64,000 nt of DNA from Mycobacterium marinum (lineage in GTDB: Bacteria > Actinomycetota > Actinomycetes > Mycobacteriales > Mycobacteriaceae): assembly GCF_003391395.1 (NCBI RefSeq), contig NZ_CP024190.1:2604001-2668000 (forward strand). Direction: 5' to 3'. Position 1 is the stretch's first letter. Every line of letters begins with the position of its first letter. The notes under the pieces are model-generated. The model was not told the DNA's origin and ran no database searches. It worked only from the letters and a program-made list of their open reading frames with translations. Both the position numbers and the translations under genes were made by a program. This document shows, piece after piece, positions 17,952 to 26,449 of this stretch.

Positions 17952-19838
17952 TTAGGGCCACTTCACCGAAAAGACTTCAGTGCAACGCATCTCGCGCGGC
18001 TGGCGCGCGTACTCGTTTCGGGTGATCAAGGCGGGAGCCGGCAGGGGCTCGAAGTACTGCCGATAGCGCACCCGGTACTCGCCCGCCGGGAGATCCTGTT
18101 TGCGTAGATAGATACTTACCAGATAACGCATCTCGGCCTGATCTTCCGTGAAGAAGCAGCCCGACTGGCCGATATGGCGTCGACGCCATTGCGCGGTCTT
18201 CCCAAAATAGACACGATCTGACGCGTGGTAGCCCAGTCGCGATCCATCCTCGGCCAAGACGGGGATCAGCGTCTCGCCGTGGTCGGTCAGCAGCGACAAA
18301 GTAAACCAGTTCTCGGCCAAGCGCAGATCATTTTCGTTGAACACGTTGATGGGTGCCATGCCGTAGATGTGTGCGCCCTCGGCCAGCGGGTTGGGTCGGC
18401 CCTGATGTCCGATGTAGGGAGCGGGGATGGCAACCACAAAGAACACGGCCAGAAAACTGGCGTGCAGCAGCATGGCGCGTGTGACGGTCAGCTGCGAAAA
18501 GTCATCGCTGGCAGCGTCGAGTGAACGCGCGGGCCGTTTACCGGATGGCTTCGTGTAGGCACCCAACAGCGTGTGTCGACGCCCAGCGATCCAGCCGTAC
18601 GTGGTGGTTCCGAGGCGAAACCACTTGCCGAAGAGCAGAATGGGGTACGCCGGCCAAAGCAGAACCACGTTTCGGGTCACCCTGGTGCAGCAGTCGTACC
18701 CCGAGACCACGCCGCCGGTGACTTCATCGATACCGTGCGGATCTGCCAGCGCCCGCTCATCGCTGATGCCGTGCGACTGAAGCAGTTCCAGGTTCTCACT
18801 GGCGTTCACCAGCTTGACGCGGTCGAAGATGTCGACCGCCCGTACCGCCTGAACCGTTCGGTCACACAGCTTGCTCTTGTCATCGAAGACCACCGAGAGT
18901 TGTCCCGGTGCGGTGATTCCCGCTCGTGACCAGAAGATCCCCGCCCAAAGCAGAAGCTCGATCTGGGGGAGCCAACCGAGTTTCAGCAATACCAGGCTGA
19001 AGATGAAAAACGATAAGCCCCAGACGATTGCATAGACGCGGGCGAGGGACCCGATCAGCACGCACGGTACCAGCAGGGCATACCACGGCAACATCGACCA
19101 CAAAGCCATCCGCGCGAAGAACACGGCCCACTGGTTGTCGGCGAAGAGATGGGCCATGAGTTCGTGCGGGCCGGTCATGAAATTGTTGGTGAACAGCAGG
19201 GGACCGGCGGTGCCGGTCTTCCAGGCGGGTTCATTCAGGTGCACCGCAAGCGAATAGAGGCAGACGAGCCAGAAGGAGAAGAGCGCCAGCCATTTTGCGG
19301 TCGTGATGCTCGCAGGCGTTGGTCGGCTGGCGTAGTAGAGCAATGCAGCGCGCAGTCTTGGGAAGCGCTTGATGATCCACCCGTCTACCGAGAAGGTCCG
19401 ACCGCTGTTGACCAGCAGTAACAGCACGGCGAGGATCGCTGCGACGTCGTTTCCCAGCGTGCTGGTACCGAGCACAAGTTCACCGTGGTGCCATTGAATG
19501 ACCACGAGGAAGATCAGAGTGTATTGGCATAGGACGCCTAGCAGGACGGCGATGCCCGCGGCGAGATTCAGGATGGCGAACAGCAGAATCTGCGGATCGC
19601 GGTAGTCAGCCGGGGCGAGATGTAACAACACTTCGGTTGCGCGCCAGGACAGAACGACCCCGAAACCTACCCGAATCATCGCGAACTTCGGTTCCTCTCC
19701 CGCGCTCGACGGAAGTGCTTTGCGCCCGACCCTTGCGATCCAGGCATCGAGCGGTACTGCCACCGGTCGGCAGAACCGCACCAGCAGGAAAGCGCCGATC
19801 AGCGTGAGGAAGAAGAGCGCGTAGACGTAGGGAGTCAT
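17952..19838 (-). CDS. HTTM-domain membrane protein with C-terminal DUF393-like part
   Basis: A 628-residue protein. The N-terminal half has several helices in the pattern of HTTM (vitamin K gamma-carboxylase-like) proteins. Around residue 320 the sequence VVFDDKSKLCDR resembles the start of a DUF393/DCC thiol-redox domain, whose motif is normally DGxCxLC. Here the Gly and the first Cys are replaced (D-D-K-S-K-L-C), so redox activity is doubtful. Another helix (LLHASFLAVFFVVAIP) and a ~150-residue hydrophilic C-terminus follow. The function of HTTM-DUF393 fusions in glycolipid loci is unknown. After the TAA stop the frame stays open 56 more codons. Confidence 0.75.
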   Translation of the reverse strand: MTPYVYALFFLTLIGAFLLVRFCRPVAVPLDAWIARVGRKALPSSAGEEPKFAMIRVGFGVVLSWRATEVLLHLAPADYRDPQILLFAILNLAAGIAVLLGVLCQYTLIFLVVIQWHHGELVLGTSTLGNDVAAILAVLLLLVNSGRTFSVDGWIIKRFPRLRAALLYYASRPTPASITTAKWLALFSFWLVCLYSLAVHLNEPAWKTGTAGPLLFTNNFMTGPHELMAHLFADNQWAVFFARMALWSMLPWYALLVPCVLIGSLARVYAIVWGLSFFIFSLVLLKLGWLPQIELLLWAGIFWSRAGITAPGQLSVVFDDKSKLCDRTVQAVRAVDIFDRVKLVNASENLELLQSHGISDERALADPHGIDEVTGGVVSGYDCCTRVTRNVVLLWPAYPILLFGKWFRLGTTTYGWIAGRRHTLLGAYTKPSGKRPARSLDAASDDFSQLTVTRAMLLHASFLAVFFVVAIPAPYIGHQGRPNPLAEGAHIYGMAPINVFNENDLRLAENWFTLSLLTDHGETLIPVLAEDGSRLGYHASDRVYFGKTAQWRRRHIGQSGCFFTEDQAEMRYLVSIYLRKQDLPAGEYRVRYRQYFEPLPAPALITRNEYARQPREMRCTEVFSVKWP

Positions 19839-20057
19839 GGATAAGAGTTTTACTCGATTCTCATATGTGGTTCTTCAGTACTGGCGAATCGCCATTGGCG
19901 AGTCCAGCCGAGCCAGAGCCGGGTGCGGCCGAGCGCGGGTTGCTCTGTCGGCGTGTGGGTGCCGATGACCGATCGCGCCTCGAGACGACCATCGTCTGAT
20001 CCGCAGTTCAGCTACGGTCCCATTGGGATTGACGGCGTGGGTGAGACTGTGTCGGTG

Positions 20058-20351
20058 ATGTTGGAGCATGCGGTGCTGAACGTAATACCTGGCCACGAAG
20101 CGGAGTTCGAGTCGGCATTTGGGTCAGCCAAGTCGGTCATTTCTCGGTTGCCGGGATTCCAATAGCTCAGCCTGTCGCGCTGTGTGGAGCATCGGGGCAG
20201 ATATCTACTGCTGGTGCAGTGGGACACGCTGGAACACCACACCGAGGGGTTCCGGAAATCGGCTGAGTACGCGCAGTGGCGCTCGATGCTGCATGGCTTC
20301 TATGACCCGTTTCCCGCCGTGGAGCACTACGAGCAGATCGATACGGCATAA
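20058..20351 (+). pseudogene. antibiotic biosynthesis monooxygenase (ABM) family gene with in-frame stop
   Basis: From ATG 20058 the frame encodes EHAVLNVIPGHEAEFE, then hits TAG at 20163-20165 (after LPGFQ) and continues in the same frame for 61 residues: LSRCVEHRGRYLLLVQWDTL, then EHHTEGFRKSAEYAQW and HGFYDPFPAVEHY, to a TAA at 20349. Together this is a complete ~97-residue ABM/Dabb-like ferredoxin fold (HxxxG-F-R and the FYDPFPxVEHY ending are typical). One nonsense codon separates the halves, with no frameshift, so the inactivation looks recent, unless the stop is an assembly error or is read through. It lies alone between two minus-strand genes. Confidence 0.75.
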
Positions 20352-20456
20352 GCCGAGCAGTGCTCGGCGCGTAAACCGTTGTTTCTCAGTGCTTTCTGCT
20401 TTCTGCTGACCGCAACCGGGTTCGCCGTGCTCGTGACCGCGCCGACGATGGGCGGT

Positions 20457-21152
20457 TTACCTGCGGCAATACCGCAGATAGTCGGGAGCCTCGGGCCCCA
20501 TGTTGAAGAGTAGATCCAGAATCGTTACGGCCGGCTCGAACGCGCCCCACAATTGCGTGTAGTCGCGGTAGCCCTCGTAGTCGAACCACGTGAGTTGAAT
20601 GCCAAGCTCGTCGAAAACGTGCTCATCGACATAAGAGCGGGCTGCAGGCCCTGATACGTATTCTGTCGCTTCGGCTTGTTGGCAGAGGTCGGCCAACCTT
20701 TCCGTCTTACCCTCGGCCAATGTGTAGTCCCACGAATTCGTCAGACGTGTCACGATCCCGAGATAACCGCAAATCGCCTCCAAGAGACGCCGGTTGAGTG
20801 ACGAGAGGTCCTCATACCGTTCATCGAGATAAATTGGCGCAAGCCAGTCGGCGATCTCTGCGTAATGGGGGGCCGCGCCATAATTGAACTCCAGAGCCCG
20901 CCAGTGTGCCTTCGCCCAGTCGGTGCCATCGATCAGCGTTTCCCGAATCTTCTGGTGAAAACGTCCCTTGACCTGCACGGGTACCGTTATCCACTGCAGG
21001 CCCTGGCTCGTCTTGATTCGGTTCCTGTTCCTCCAGTCCCGCTTCGTATATTGCATATCATCGTAGATGATGAACTCATCTACAAATGCGATCATGTCAA
21101 AATATCCTCGCCACGGAACATAATTCGACTGGACAATCGCGACTTTCTTCAA
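20457..21152 (-). CDS. WbqC-like family protein
   Basis: The protein matches WbqC-like proteins of O-antigen and capsule loci: N-terminal KKVAIVQSNYVPWRGYFDMI (the family's hallmark P-x-x-G-Y-F-D), DDMQYTKRDWRNRN, then W-rich segments and a C-terminal DLLFNMG. The biochemical role of the family is not established; it is often next to sugar aminotransferases and acyltransferases. I prefer TTG 21152 as start, since GGAG lies eight bases upstream and KKVAIVQ is the family N-terminus; an ATG at 21227 would add 25 residues of low plausibility. The gene is distinctly less GC-rich than its neighbours, suggesting transfer. Confidence 0.8.
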   Translation of the reverse strand: MKKVAIVQSNYVPWRGYFDMIAFVDEFIIYDDMQYTKRDWRNRNRIKTSQGLQWITVPVQVKGRFHQKIRETLIDGTDWAKAHWRALEFNYGAAPHYAEIADWLAPIYLDERYEDLSSLNRRLLEAICGYLGIVTRLTNSWDYTLAEGKTERLADLCQQAEATEYVSGPAARSYVDEHVFDELGIQLTWFDYEGYRDYTQLWGAFEPAVTILDLLFNMGPEAPDYLRYCRR

Positions 21153-21673
21153 CGAAGTTTCTCCAAGGTAAAACAGGGAAAAGGCTACCGAGTCCGAAAA
21201 TTTCGGGAAAGTATACCACCGAGCCATGCCTTCTACAATGTGGGGTGCGAAAAGTGGTGATGTGGTTCGTCTTTTCGGCTCCCGGCGATGAAGCTTTGTG
21301 TTACGTCATTCGCCATTTTTTATGCACCTATTTGGGAAGTGCTGTATACCCGGGTTTCGGATCGAATTTTCCTGGATTTTCCGCGGTGGGTGGCTCGGCA
21401 CCCATCGGTCGCAGTGCGTCGTGTTCCTCGGGGTGCGTTGTTCGGGGCGGTAGCGCATCGCCATTGCGGCGGCATTGCACCGGCGTTGCACGGCGATTGC
21501 ACCGTCGACGTGCATGACATCGTCGGAGCGGTGACTGCCAACATGGCTGCTACACCGCAACAAGATTTGCCCAATCCTCCGCGGCAGCACAACGTGCGCA
21601 CTAGCCTACCGATTAGGGGGGTGCGTTGGGCACCCGCTCTTGCGGAGTTTTCGGATCCGAATGGAGAGCACAC
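21153..21673. other. divergent intergenic region between wbqC-like gene and membrane GT
   Basis: About 520 bp with no convincing gene. The wbqC side is AT-rich. The middle holds a four-copy 11-bp tandem repeat (21463-21507). Near the plus-strand gene there is a hairpin GGGTGC-N5-GCACCC (21619-21635). The plus-strand start at GTG 21674 has GGAGAG six bases upstream. The region probably carries promoters for both directions. Confidence 0.5.
21463..21507. repeat. four-copy 11-bp tandem repeat with TTGCACCG core
   Basis: Reading the plus strand: ATTGCGGCGGC, ATTGCACCGGC, GTTGCACGGCG, ATTGCACCGTC. The TTGCACSG cores begin at 21475, 21486 and 21497, with a diverged copy at 21464, spaced by 11 bp, one helical turn. 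Phasing on one DNA face upstream of a gene suggests a protein-binding array, but this is inference. Confidence 0.5.
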
Positions 21674-23242
21674 GTGAGTCGACCTGTGGAGGTTCCGCGG
21701 GACCTGATCACGGCGTTCCGGCAGCAGATCCACGGACTGACGGAGCAGTCTGAGCGCACGCTCCTGCTCGGCATCGTGCTGTGGACATCGGTGGTGTCGC
21801 TGGTGACGGGGTTCATCTACGTCCAGTACTTCTCTATCGACGTGTTCAGCTCGCTGCTCTATGTTCCGCAGGACTGCTGGCTTGATTGGGACATGAACGT
21901 CGGCCGGCACTGCTTCAGTGATTATGCGTGGCAAGCGACCGCTGCGCTCCGGCCAGACCCTTGGGAACATCTGGGGCCACCGAACTGGCCGGGCAACCCC
22001 TACCCGCCAGCGGCCATGGTGCCATTCCTGATTTTCGGGCTCCTCGGTAAGTGGTTGCACTGGCCGCAGCTGGGACTGTTCTGCTACCTGATGACTTTGG
22101 TGGTCGCGGTTCTCACCCCAGCCCTGTGGGCCGTCCGAGGCGCGCGTGGTCTCGAGCGCCTGGTGACGTTTTTGGCGTTGGGTGTGGCCGCGATCCCGGC
22201 ATGGGTCGCCGTCGATCGGGGCAACTCCACCGGGTTCCTGGCGCCGATCGCACTGGTTTTCCTGGTGGCGCTATGCCGCCAGCGCTGGGGCCTGGTCACG
22301 GGGATGGTGATTCTGGCTGCCCTGCTCAAACCGCAGCTCGTTGTGCTCGCCGTCGTGCTGTTCGCGGCACGAAAGTGGCGGTTGGGTGGGATCGCGGTGG
22401 TCGGTGCCGTGGTAGCGAACCTGAGCGCGTATCTGCTGTGGCCGAGTAACTTCCCGGGGACGATCACACAGTCGATCCACAATGCCCTGGGCTACGGCGC
22501 CTTTAGCGAGGCAATCAGCGTCGGAAATGTGTCCTTCGGCAAGGCCCTGTTGTGGATCCCCGACGGGTTGAAGGTTCTCGAGACCGGCGGCACCTTGCCG
22601 GATGGCTACCTTGGCGGTCTGCGTGGCCTGATCGGGTATGGCGTTCTGGCGCTGGTCGTCGGGGCGGTGATGGTCCTCGGGCGGCGCATTCCGCCGGTCA
22701 TGGTGGGCATCGTGCTGTTGGCCGCCGCCTCACTTTTCCCAGCCGTGACGTACCGCTACTACCTGGTGTTCGTCTTGGCGGTCGCAGCGCTGATCGTCCG
22801 GGACCCCGAGGGGCCGCCTGGGGCGGGAATTTTCGATCGCATCGGCAACGGTCGTCGGGCCGTCGGTGTCAGCGTCAGCGTCGCTGCGGCCTTCAGCATT
22901 GCCCACATCGCCGTGCCCGGCCCATCTTTCCCAGTGCCGGTTGCGGGCGAGCCCGGAGTGCTCACGGCGTTTGGCACAAGTCCGGTCATCACGACCACGG
23001 CGGTGGTCACGCCGGCTTTGTGGTTGCTCGCGTGCGCGGTGATCATTGTGTCGTACGCGCGCAGACCGGTTCGCGACGTCTCCGAAGATCCGTCCCCCGT
23101 ATCGGTGTCGGAGGAAATCGGGCCGGTGGTATCGGCCCGAGAAGCGGCGGAAAATGCGAATGAGACTGTGAGCGACGCTCAAAAGATTTCTGCCATCGCC
23201 AGAAATCTTCAATCCGCTTCGGAGGCTAGGCAACTGCGGTAG
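21674..23242 (+). CDS. polytopic membrane protein, GT87/DUF2029-like glycosyltransferase candidate
   Basis: A 522-residue protein with about ten transmembrane helices. The first outer loop contains DCWLDWDMNVGRH and, further on, GNPYPPAAM, resembling the acidic and N-P-Y-x-P-P motifs of GT-C mannosyltransferase-like proteins (DUF2029/GT87, the PimE class). The C-terminal ~70 residues are hydrophilic. Start GTG 21674 is preferred because GGAGAG lies upstream; a longer reading from 21626 has no hydrophobic or conserved content in the added part. It likely adds a sugar from polyprenyl-phosphate donor on the outer side of the membrane. Convergent with the kinase gene (52-bp gap). Confidence 0.75.
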   Translation: MSRPVEVPRDLITAFRQQIHGLTEQSERTLLLGIVLWTSVVSLVTGFIYVQYFSIDVFSSLLYVPQDCWLDWDMNVGRHCFSDYAWQATAALRPDPWEHLGPPNWPGNPYPPAAMVPFLIFGLLGKWLHWPQLGLFCYLMTLVVAVLTPALWAVRGARGLERLVTFLALGVAAIPAWVAVDRGNSTGFLAPIALVFLVALCRQRWGLVTGMVILAALLKPQLVVLAVVLFAARKWRLGGIAVVGAVVANLSAYLLWPSNFPGTITQSIHNALGYGAFSEAISVGNVSFGKALLWIPDGLKVLETGGTLPDGYLGGLRGLIGYGVLALVVGAVMVLGRRIPPVMVGIVLLAAASLFPAVTYRYYLVFVLAVAALIVRDPEGPPGAGIFDRIGNGRRAVGVSVSVAAAFSIAHIAVPGPSFPVPVAGEPGVLTAFGTSPVITTTAVVTPALWLLACAVIIVSYARRPVRDVSEDPSPVSVSEEIGPVVSAREAAENANETVSDAQKISAIARNLQSASEARQLR

Positions 23243-23294
23243 CTACCGTGGGCGCGCCGGGGCGTTTGCCGGGCGTGCCGATATTTCCGGATCC

Positions 23295-24572
23295 CTAGAT
23301 TCGACCGGCAAGTACGGCCAACCCACGCAGGGCCATGTCACCTTCGGGGGCAACCCGCGCCGGCCGTTGCAGGGACGTCTGAATTGCCGCGCGCAGGGGA
23401 GCGAAACGTTGCGCTACTCCGCCGCAGAACAGAAGCTCATCGGTCGGTTGGAATCCGACATCGACTGCCCCCTCGACGTATGGCGAGGCGACCGCGGCGA
23501 CGAGTGCCCGGACCAGGTCCTCGGGGCTGGTTGCGTCAGTGATACCCGACCAGCCGCCCCCGGCGACGGTATGGAACGAGGGGTGAGCGCGGGGAAGTTC
23601 GGTTCGGGCAGGCGCGGCGGCGGCGTTGGCGGCCCAACGCCAGGCCTCGTCGTCCGCACGACCGCGTGACAGCAACGCAATACCGTGGGTCAACGCACGC
23701 CCGGCCGGCAGATGTGTCCTCGTGTGCAGCAACATTCCGTCGAAGTAGGGCCTGGTCTGGCACCGGCCACCGGCATGTGCGCAGGCAAGCCGGGCGACCT
23801 GCCCCCCAGTCGCAATATTGCAGGCTGTGACGCCGGCGCGCAGTCCTGCCCCCAGGAACGCGGCCTGCTGGTCACCCACCGGGGTGTAGACGGTGGCACC
23901 CGAACGTTCGTGGACGCCGACCGCTTCCAATGACGATGACACGCGAGGTAAGAGCATGCGTGAGCCGCCGACGGACGTAGTGAGCTGCTCCGACCACGAT
24001 CCGGTGGTCAGGTCGAACATTCCGGACGCGGCGGCATCGGTGACATGCACTACGAAGTCCGGCTTCTTGGTCAGCGCTGCGGCCACCCAGGACAGCAGGC
24101 TATGCACGCGGACACGACCGTCGAAAGCCGAAAGATCGGTTGCGAAAATGCCCGCCACGGGTAGGCCGGAGCGCAGTTCGTTGCCGACCGCATGCCAGAC
24201 GTCCGGCGCAAAGCTTTGCCGCAACCGATCCAGCTGCGCAATCCCGTTGTGGACACGTAGTGCTCGGTTGTCCTGCCAGGTGATCAGCGGAAGGTGTGGG
24301 ACGTTGTGTTCATCAGTCAACGTCCAACCGTGCATCTGGCCGCTTAGCAGGATCCGTTGCGGGGTGGCGGCCGGCGGCACCCCTGAGGCGATCGCCGCCT
24401 CGACCGCGGCAAGGACCTCTGCGGGGTCGACGGTGCGGTACGGCCCGTCGAGCGACGTGAACGGGGGAAACGGGTACCTGCGCTCCGCGACGACGCCCTC
24501 GTCGGGGCGCAGCACCGCGACCTTGACGTAGGTGGCGCCGAGGTCAACGAGCAGCGAAAAGGGGGTCGCCAT
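23295..24572 (-). CDS. FGGY-family carbohydrate kinase
   Basis: A 425-residue sugar kinase. LVDLGATYVKV (N-terminal phosphate loop), TWQDNRA (sugar contact), VGDQQAAFLGAG and IATGGQVA (ATP-binding region) and LLFCGGVAQRF (adenosine motif) are in the order of FGGY kinases such as xylulokinase and sedoheptulokinase. It phosphorylates a terminal hydroxyl of a ketose or sugar acid. ATG 24572 lies inside the 3' end of the AroB-like gene (29-bp overlap), so the two are coupled; longer starts add a nonsensical Arg/Ser-rich leader. In this operon it probably supplies the phosphate that the AroB-like enzyme eliminates. Substrate unknown. Confidence 0.85.
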   Translation of the reverse strand: MATPFSLLVDLGATYVKVAVLRPDEGVVAERRYPFPPFTSLDGPYRTVDPAEVLAAVEAAIASGVPPAATPQRILLSGQMHGWTLTDEHNVPHLPLITWQDNRALRVHNGIAQLDRLRQSFAPDVWHAVGNELRSGLPVAGIFATDLSAFDGRVRVHSLLSWVAAALTKKPDFVVHVTDAAASGMFDLTTGSWSEQLTTSVGGSRMLLPRVSSSLEAVGVHERSGATVYTPVGDQQAAFLGAGLRAGVTACNIATGGQVARLACAHAGGRCQTRPYFDGMLLHTRTHLPAGRALTHGIALLSRGRADDEAWRWAANAAAAPARTELPRAHPSFHTVAGGGWSGITDATSPEDLVRALVAAVASPYVEGAVDVGFQPTDELLFCGGVAQRFAPLRAAIQTSLQRPARVAPEGDMALRGLAVLAGRI

Positions 24573-25632
24573 CCAGGTATTCCGCGACCTCGGCGACAAG
24601 TGCCTCGTCGAGCGGCTTCGGCACGATCCGCAGATCGCCCTCGTCGTGCAACACGGCGAAATACATGACGCCCTTGCGCACCTTCTTGTCGCGTTTGAGC
24701 GTGTCGACCAACTCGCGGGCCGACGGGATGGCGCCAATCGCGTAGTCGGTGTTGGCGTCAAGGACAGTGCGCACCCGGGCTGCAGTCGCGGGACTGGTCA
24801 ATCCCCATTTCACCCCGAGAAAGTTGATCAGATCCATGCCCCACATCACCGCGAGTCCGTGCGGAACCTCGTTGTGGGTGAGCGCTTCGAGTGCATGGCC
24901 GAAGCTGTGGCCGTAGTTGAGCACCCGTCGCAGATCGGACTCGTGCTCGTCCTGTTCGATGACGAGCCGCTTGCTTTCCAGGGCGTTGCGGATCATTTCC
25001 AGCACCCGCGGGTTGCGGTGGCCGCCATGGGTCAGGGCCTCGGCGAGCTGGTCGAAGAAGGCGCCCTCATTGGTGAGCGCGAGCTTGTAGATCTCTCCGT
25101 AGCCGGAGTCGACCTCGATCTGCGGCAGGCTCGTCAAGAACTCTGAGCAAACAATCACGTGGCTGGGGGAGTGGAACACCCCGAGCTGGTTCTTCAGGGG
25201 GAGCACGTTGATGCTGGATTTGGCTCCGATGCAACTGTCCGCCTGGCTGAGCAGGGTGGTCGGAACGAATGTCCATCCCACACCGCGGTAGTAGATGTGG
25301 CAGGCGAAGGTAGCGATGTCCTGGATGACGCCACCACCGATCGCGACGACGTGGGCGGACCGGGTTGCCTTGTTCTCCAGCAGCCAGTCGACGAAAAGGC
25401 TTACGCCAGAAAGGGTTTTGCTCTCCTCGTCGGCTGCCACTCGATAGGTCGGGCGTTCCGACAACGGCCCCAAATCGTCGCCGTAGAGGTCCACCAGCGC
25501 TTCGTCGATGATCACCAGGGTTTCCGGGCCGACATCGATGAGCTCGGGAACCAGCTTGACTTTCCCGACGAAATCCACAGGATAATCACCCTGCTCGGAC
25601 TTGATGATCATCCGATCCTGGGTCACACGCAC
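24544..25632 (-). CDS. 3-dehydroquinate-synthase-like sugar phosphate cyclase (AroB paralogue)
   Basis: A 362-residue member of the DHQS superfamily. The NAD motif GGGVIQD (100-106) and PTTLLSQADSCIGAK are clear. The zinc ligands Glu180, His242 and His258 are in place, and positions I align from memory with the A. nidulans DHQS active site are all kept: Arg116, Lys138, Asn148, Lys183, Lys221, Arg235, Asn239, His246 and the DKK at 315-317. So it should act on a 3-deoxy-heptulosonate-7-phosphate-like substrate. DHQS normally oxidises C5, eliminates the phosphate, reduces C5 and closes a carbocycle. A housekeeping aroB would be elsewhere; this copy sits with an aldolase, a kinase and a ThDP enzyme. 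GTG 25632 follows GGAGG by six bases and overlaps the SDR stop. Confidence 0.88.
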   Translation of the reverse strand: MRVTQDRMIIKSEQGDYPVDFVGKVKLVPELIDVGPETLVIIDEALVDLYGDDLGPLSERPTYRVAADEESKTLSGVSLFVDWLLENKATRSAHVVAIGGGVIQDIATFACHIYYRGVGWTFVPTTLLSQADSCIGAKSSINVLPLKNQLGVFHSPSHVIVCSEFLTSLPQIEVDSGYGEIYKLALTNEGAFFDQLAEALTHGGHRNPRVLEMIRNALESKRLVIEQDEHESDLRRVLNYGHSFGHALEALTHNEVPHGLAVMWGMDLINFLGVKWGLTSPATAARVRTVLDANTDYAIGAIPSARELVDTLKRDKKVRKGVMYFAVLHDEGDLRIVPKPLDEALVAEVAEYLDGDPLFAAR

Positions 25633-26312
25633 AAGAAACCTCCGTCAATCGTTATCGACTGGCCAGTGATGTAGGAGTTCTCCGCGGACACCAGCCAGGA
25701 AATGAAAACAGCAATCTCCTCGGGTTCGGCTAACCGGCGCACCGGAACACGTTCGGCCAGGGCTTGGAGTTGTTTGGCGTCGTTGTTCTGATAGGTGAGG
25801 TCGGTGAGCACGAAGCCCGGAGCGACACAGTTGGCCAGCACTCCGTAGGGGCCGTACTCGACCGCAACCGACCGCACCACTTCCTCGATCGCGGCCTTGG
25901 AGGCGCTGTAGGCCACCCGGCCGGTGCGGGCCCGATGTGCATAGACGCTCGACACGGCGACGACTCTGCCGAACCCGGCGGCCGCCATCCGGGGGAGCAG
26001 CCCCTGCAGGAGCAGCAGATTGGCGGTGACGTTGACCTGCTGCGTGCTCGACCAGTTGTCGGCCGACAGGGTCTGCAATGGTTCGGGATTGTTGATGCCG
26101 GCGTTGAGCACCAGGATGTCGACCACTTGGTCCAGGCCGGTGAGGTAGTCGGTAACCGATTCCGGTATCGACAGATCGAGTTCCTGACGGCCAGGCCTGA
26201 GGACCGTGATTCCTTTGGACTCGAGGGTGTCGGCAACGCTGCGGCCGATTCCCCGCGCGGCGCCGGTAACCAGGGCCCTGGACGGACCCCCGGCAGAGGA
26301 CCTAGAAATCAC
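25623..26312 (-). CDS. short-chain dehydrogenase/reductase (FabG-like)
   Basis: A 229-residue classical SDR: TGAARGIG (cofactor), LNAGINN, the catalytic Ser in AVSSVY and YSASK, and a C-terminal GQSITIDGGF. It reduces a ketone or oxidises an alcohol with NAD(P)H. The GTG start at 26312 follows a 137-bp spacer after the aldolase; its end overlaps the AroB-like gene. In the proposed pathway it would reduce a keto group on the branched or extended sugar. Which carbonyl is inference. Confidence 0.87.
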   Translation of the reverse strand: MISRSSAGGPSRALVTGAARGIGRSVADTLESKGITVLRPGRQELDLSIPESVTDYLTGLDQVVDILVLNAGINNPEPLQTLSADNWSSTQQVNVTANLLLLQGLLPRMAAAGFGRVVAVSSVYAHRARTGRVAYSASKAAIEEVVRSVAVEYGPYGVLANCVAPGFVLTDLTYQNNDAKQLQALAERVPVRRLAEPEEIAVFISWLVSAENSYITGQSITIDGGFLCV

Positions 26313-26449
26313 GCGTTGTCACAATCCGCTGGCACGCAAAGGAAAGCGCAGCCGGGCCGGACTCGGTCACGCTCGCTTTCCCTTTCCGGCACGCGCCCAA
26401 AACCGTTGGCCTCCCGTTGCCTGCCAATCGTGATCGCCGCAAGGGTGCC

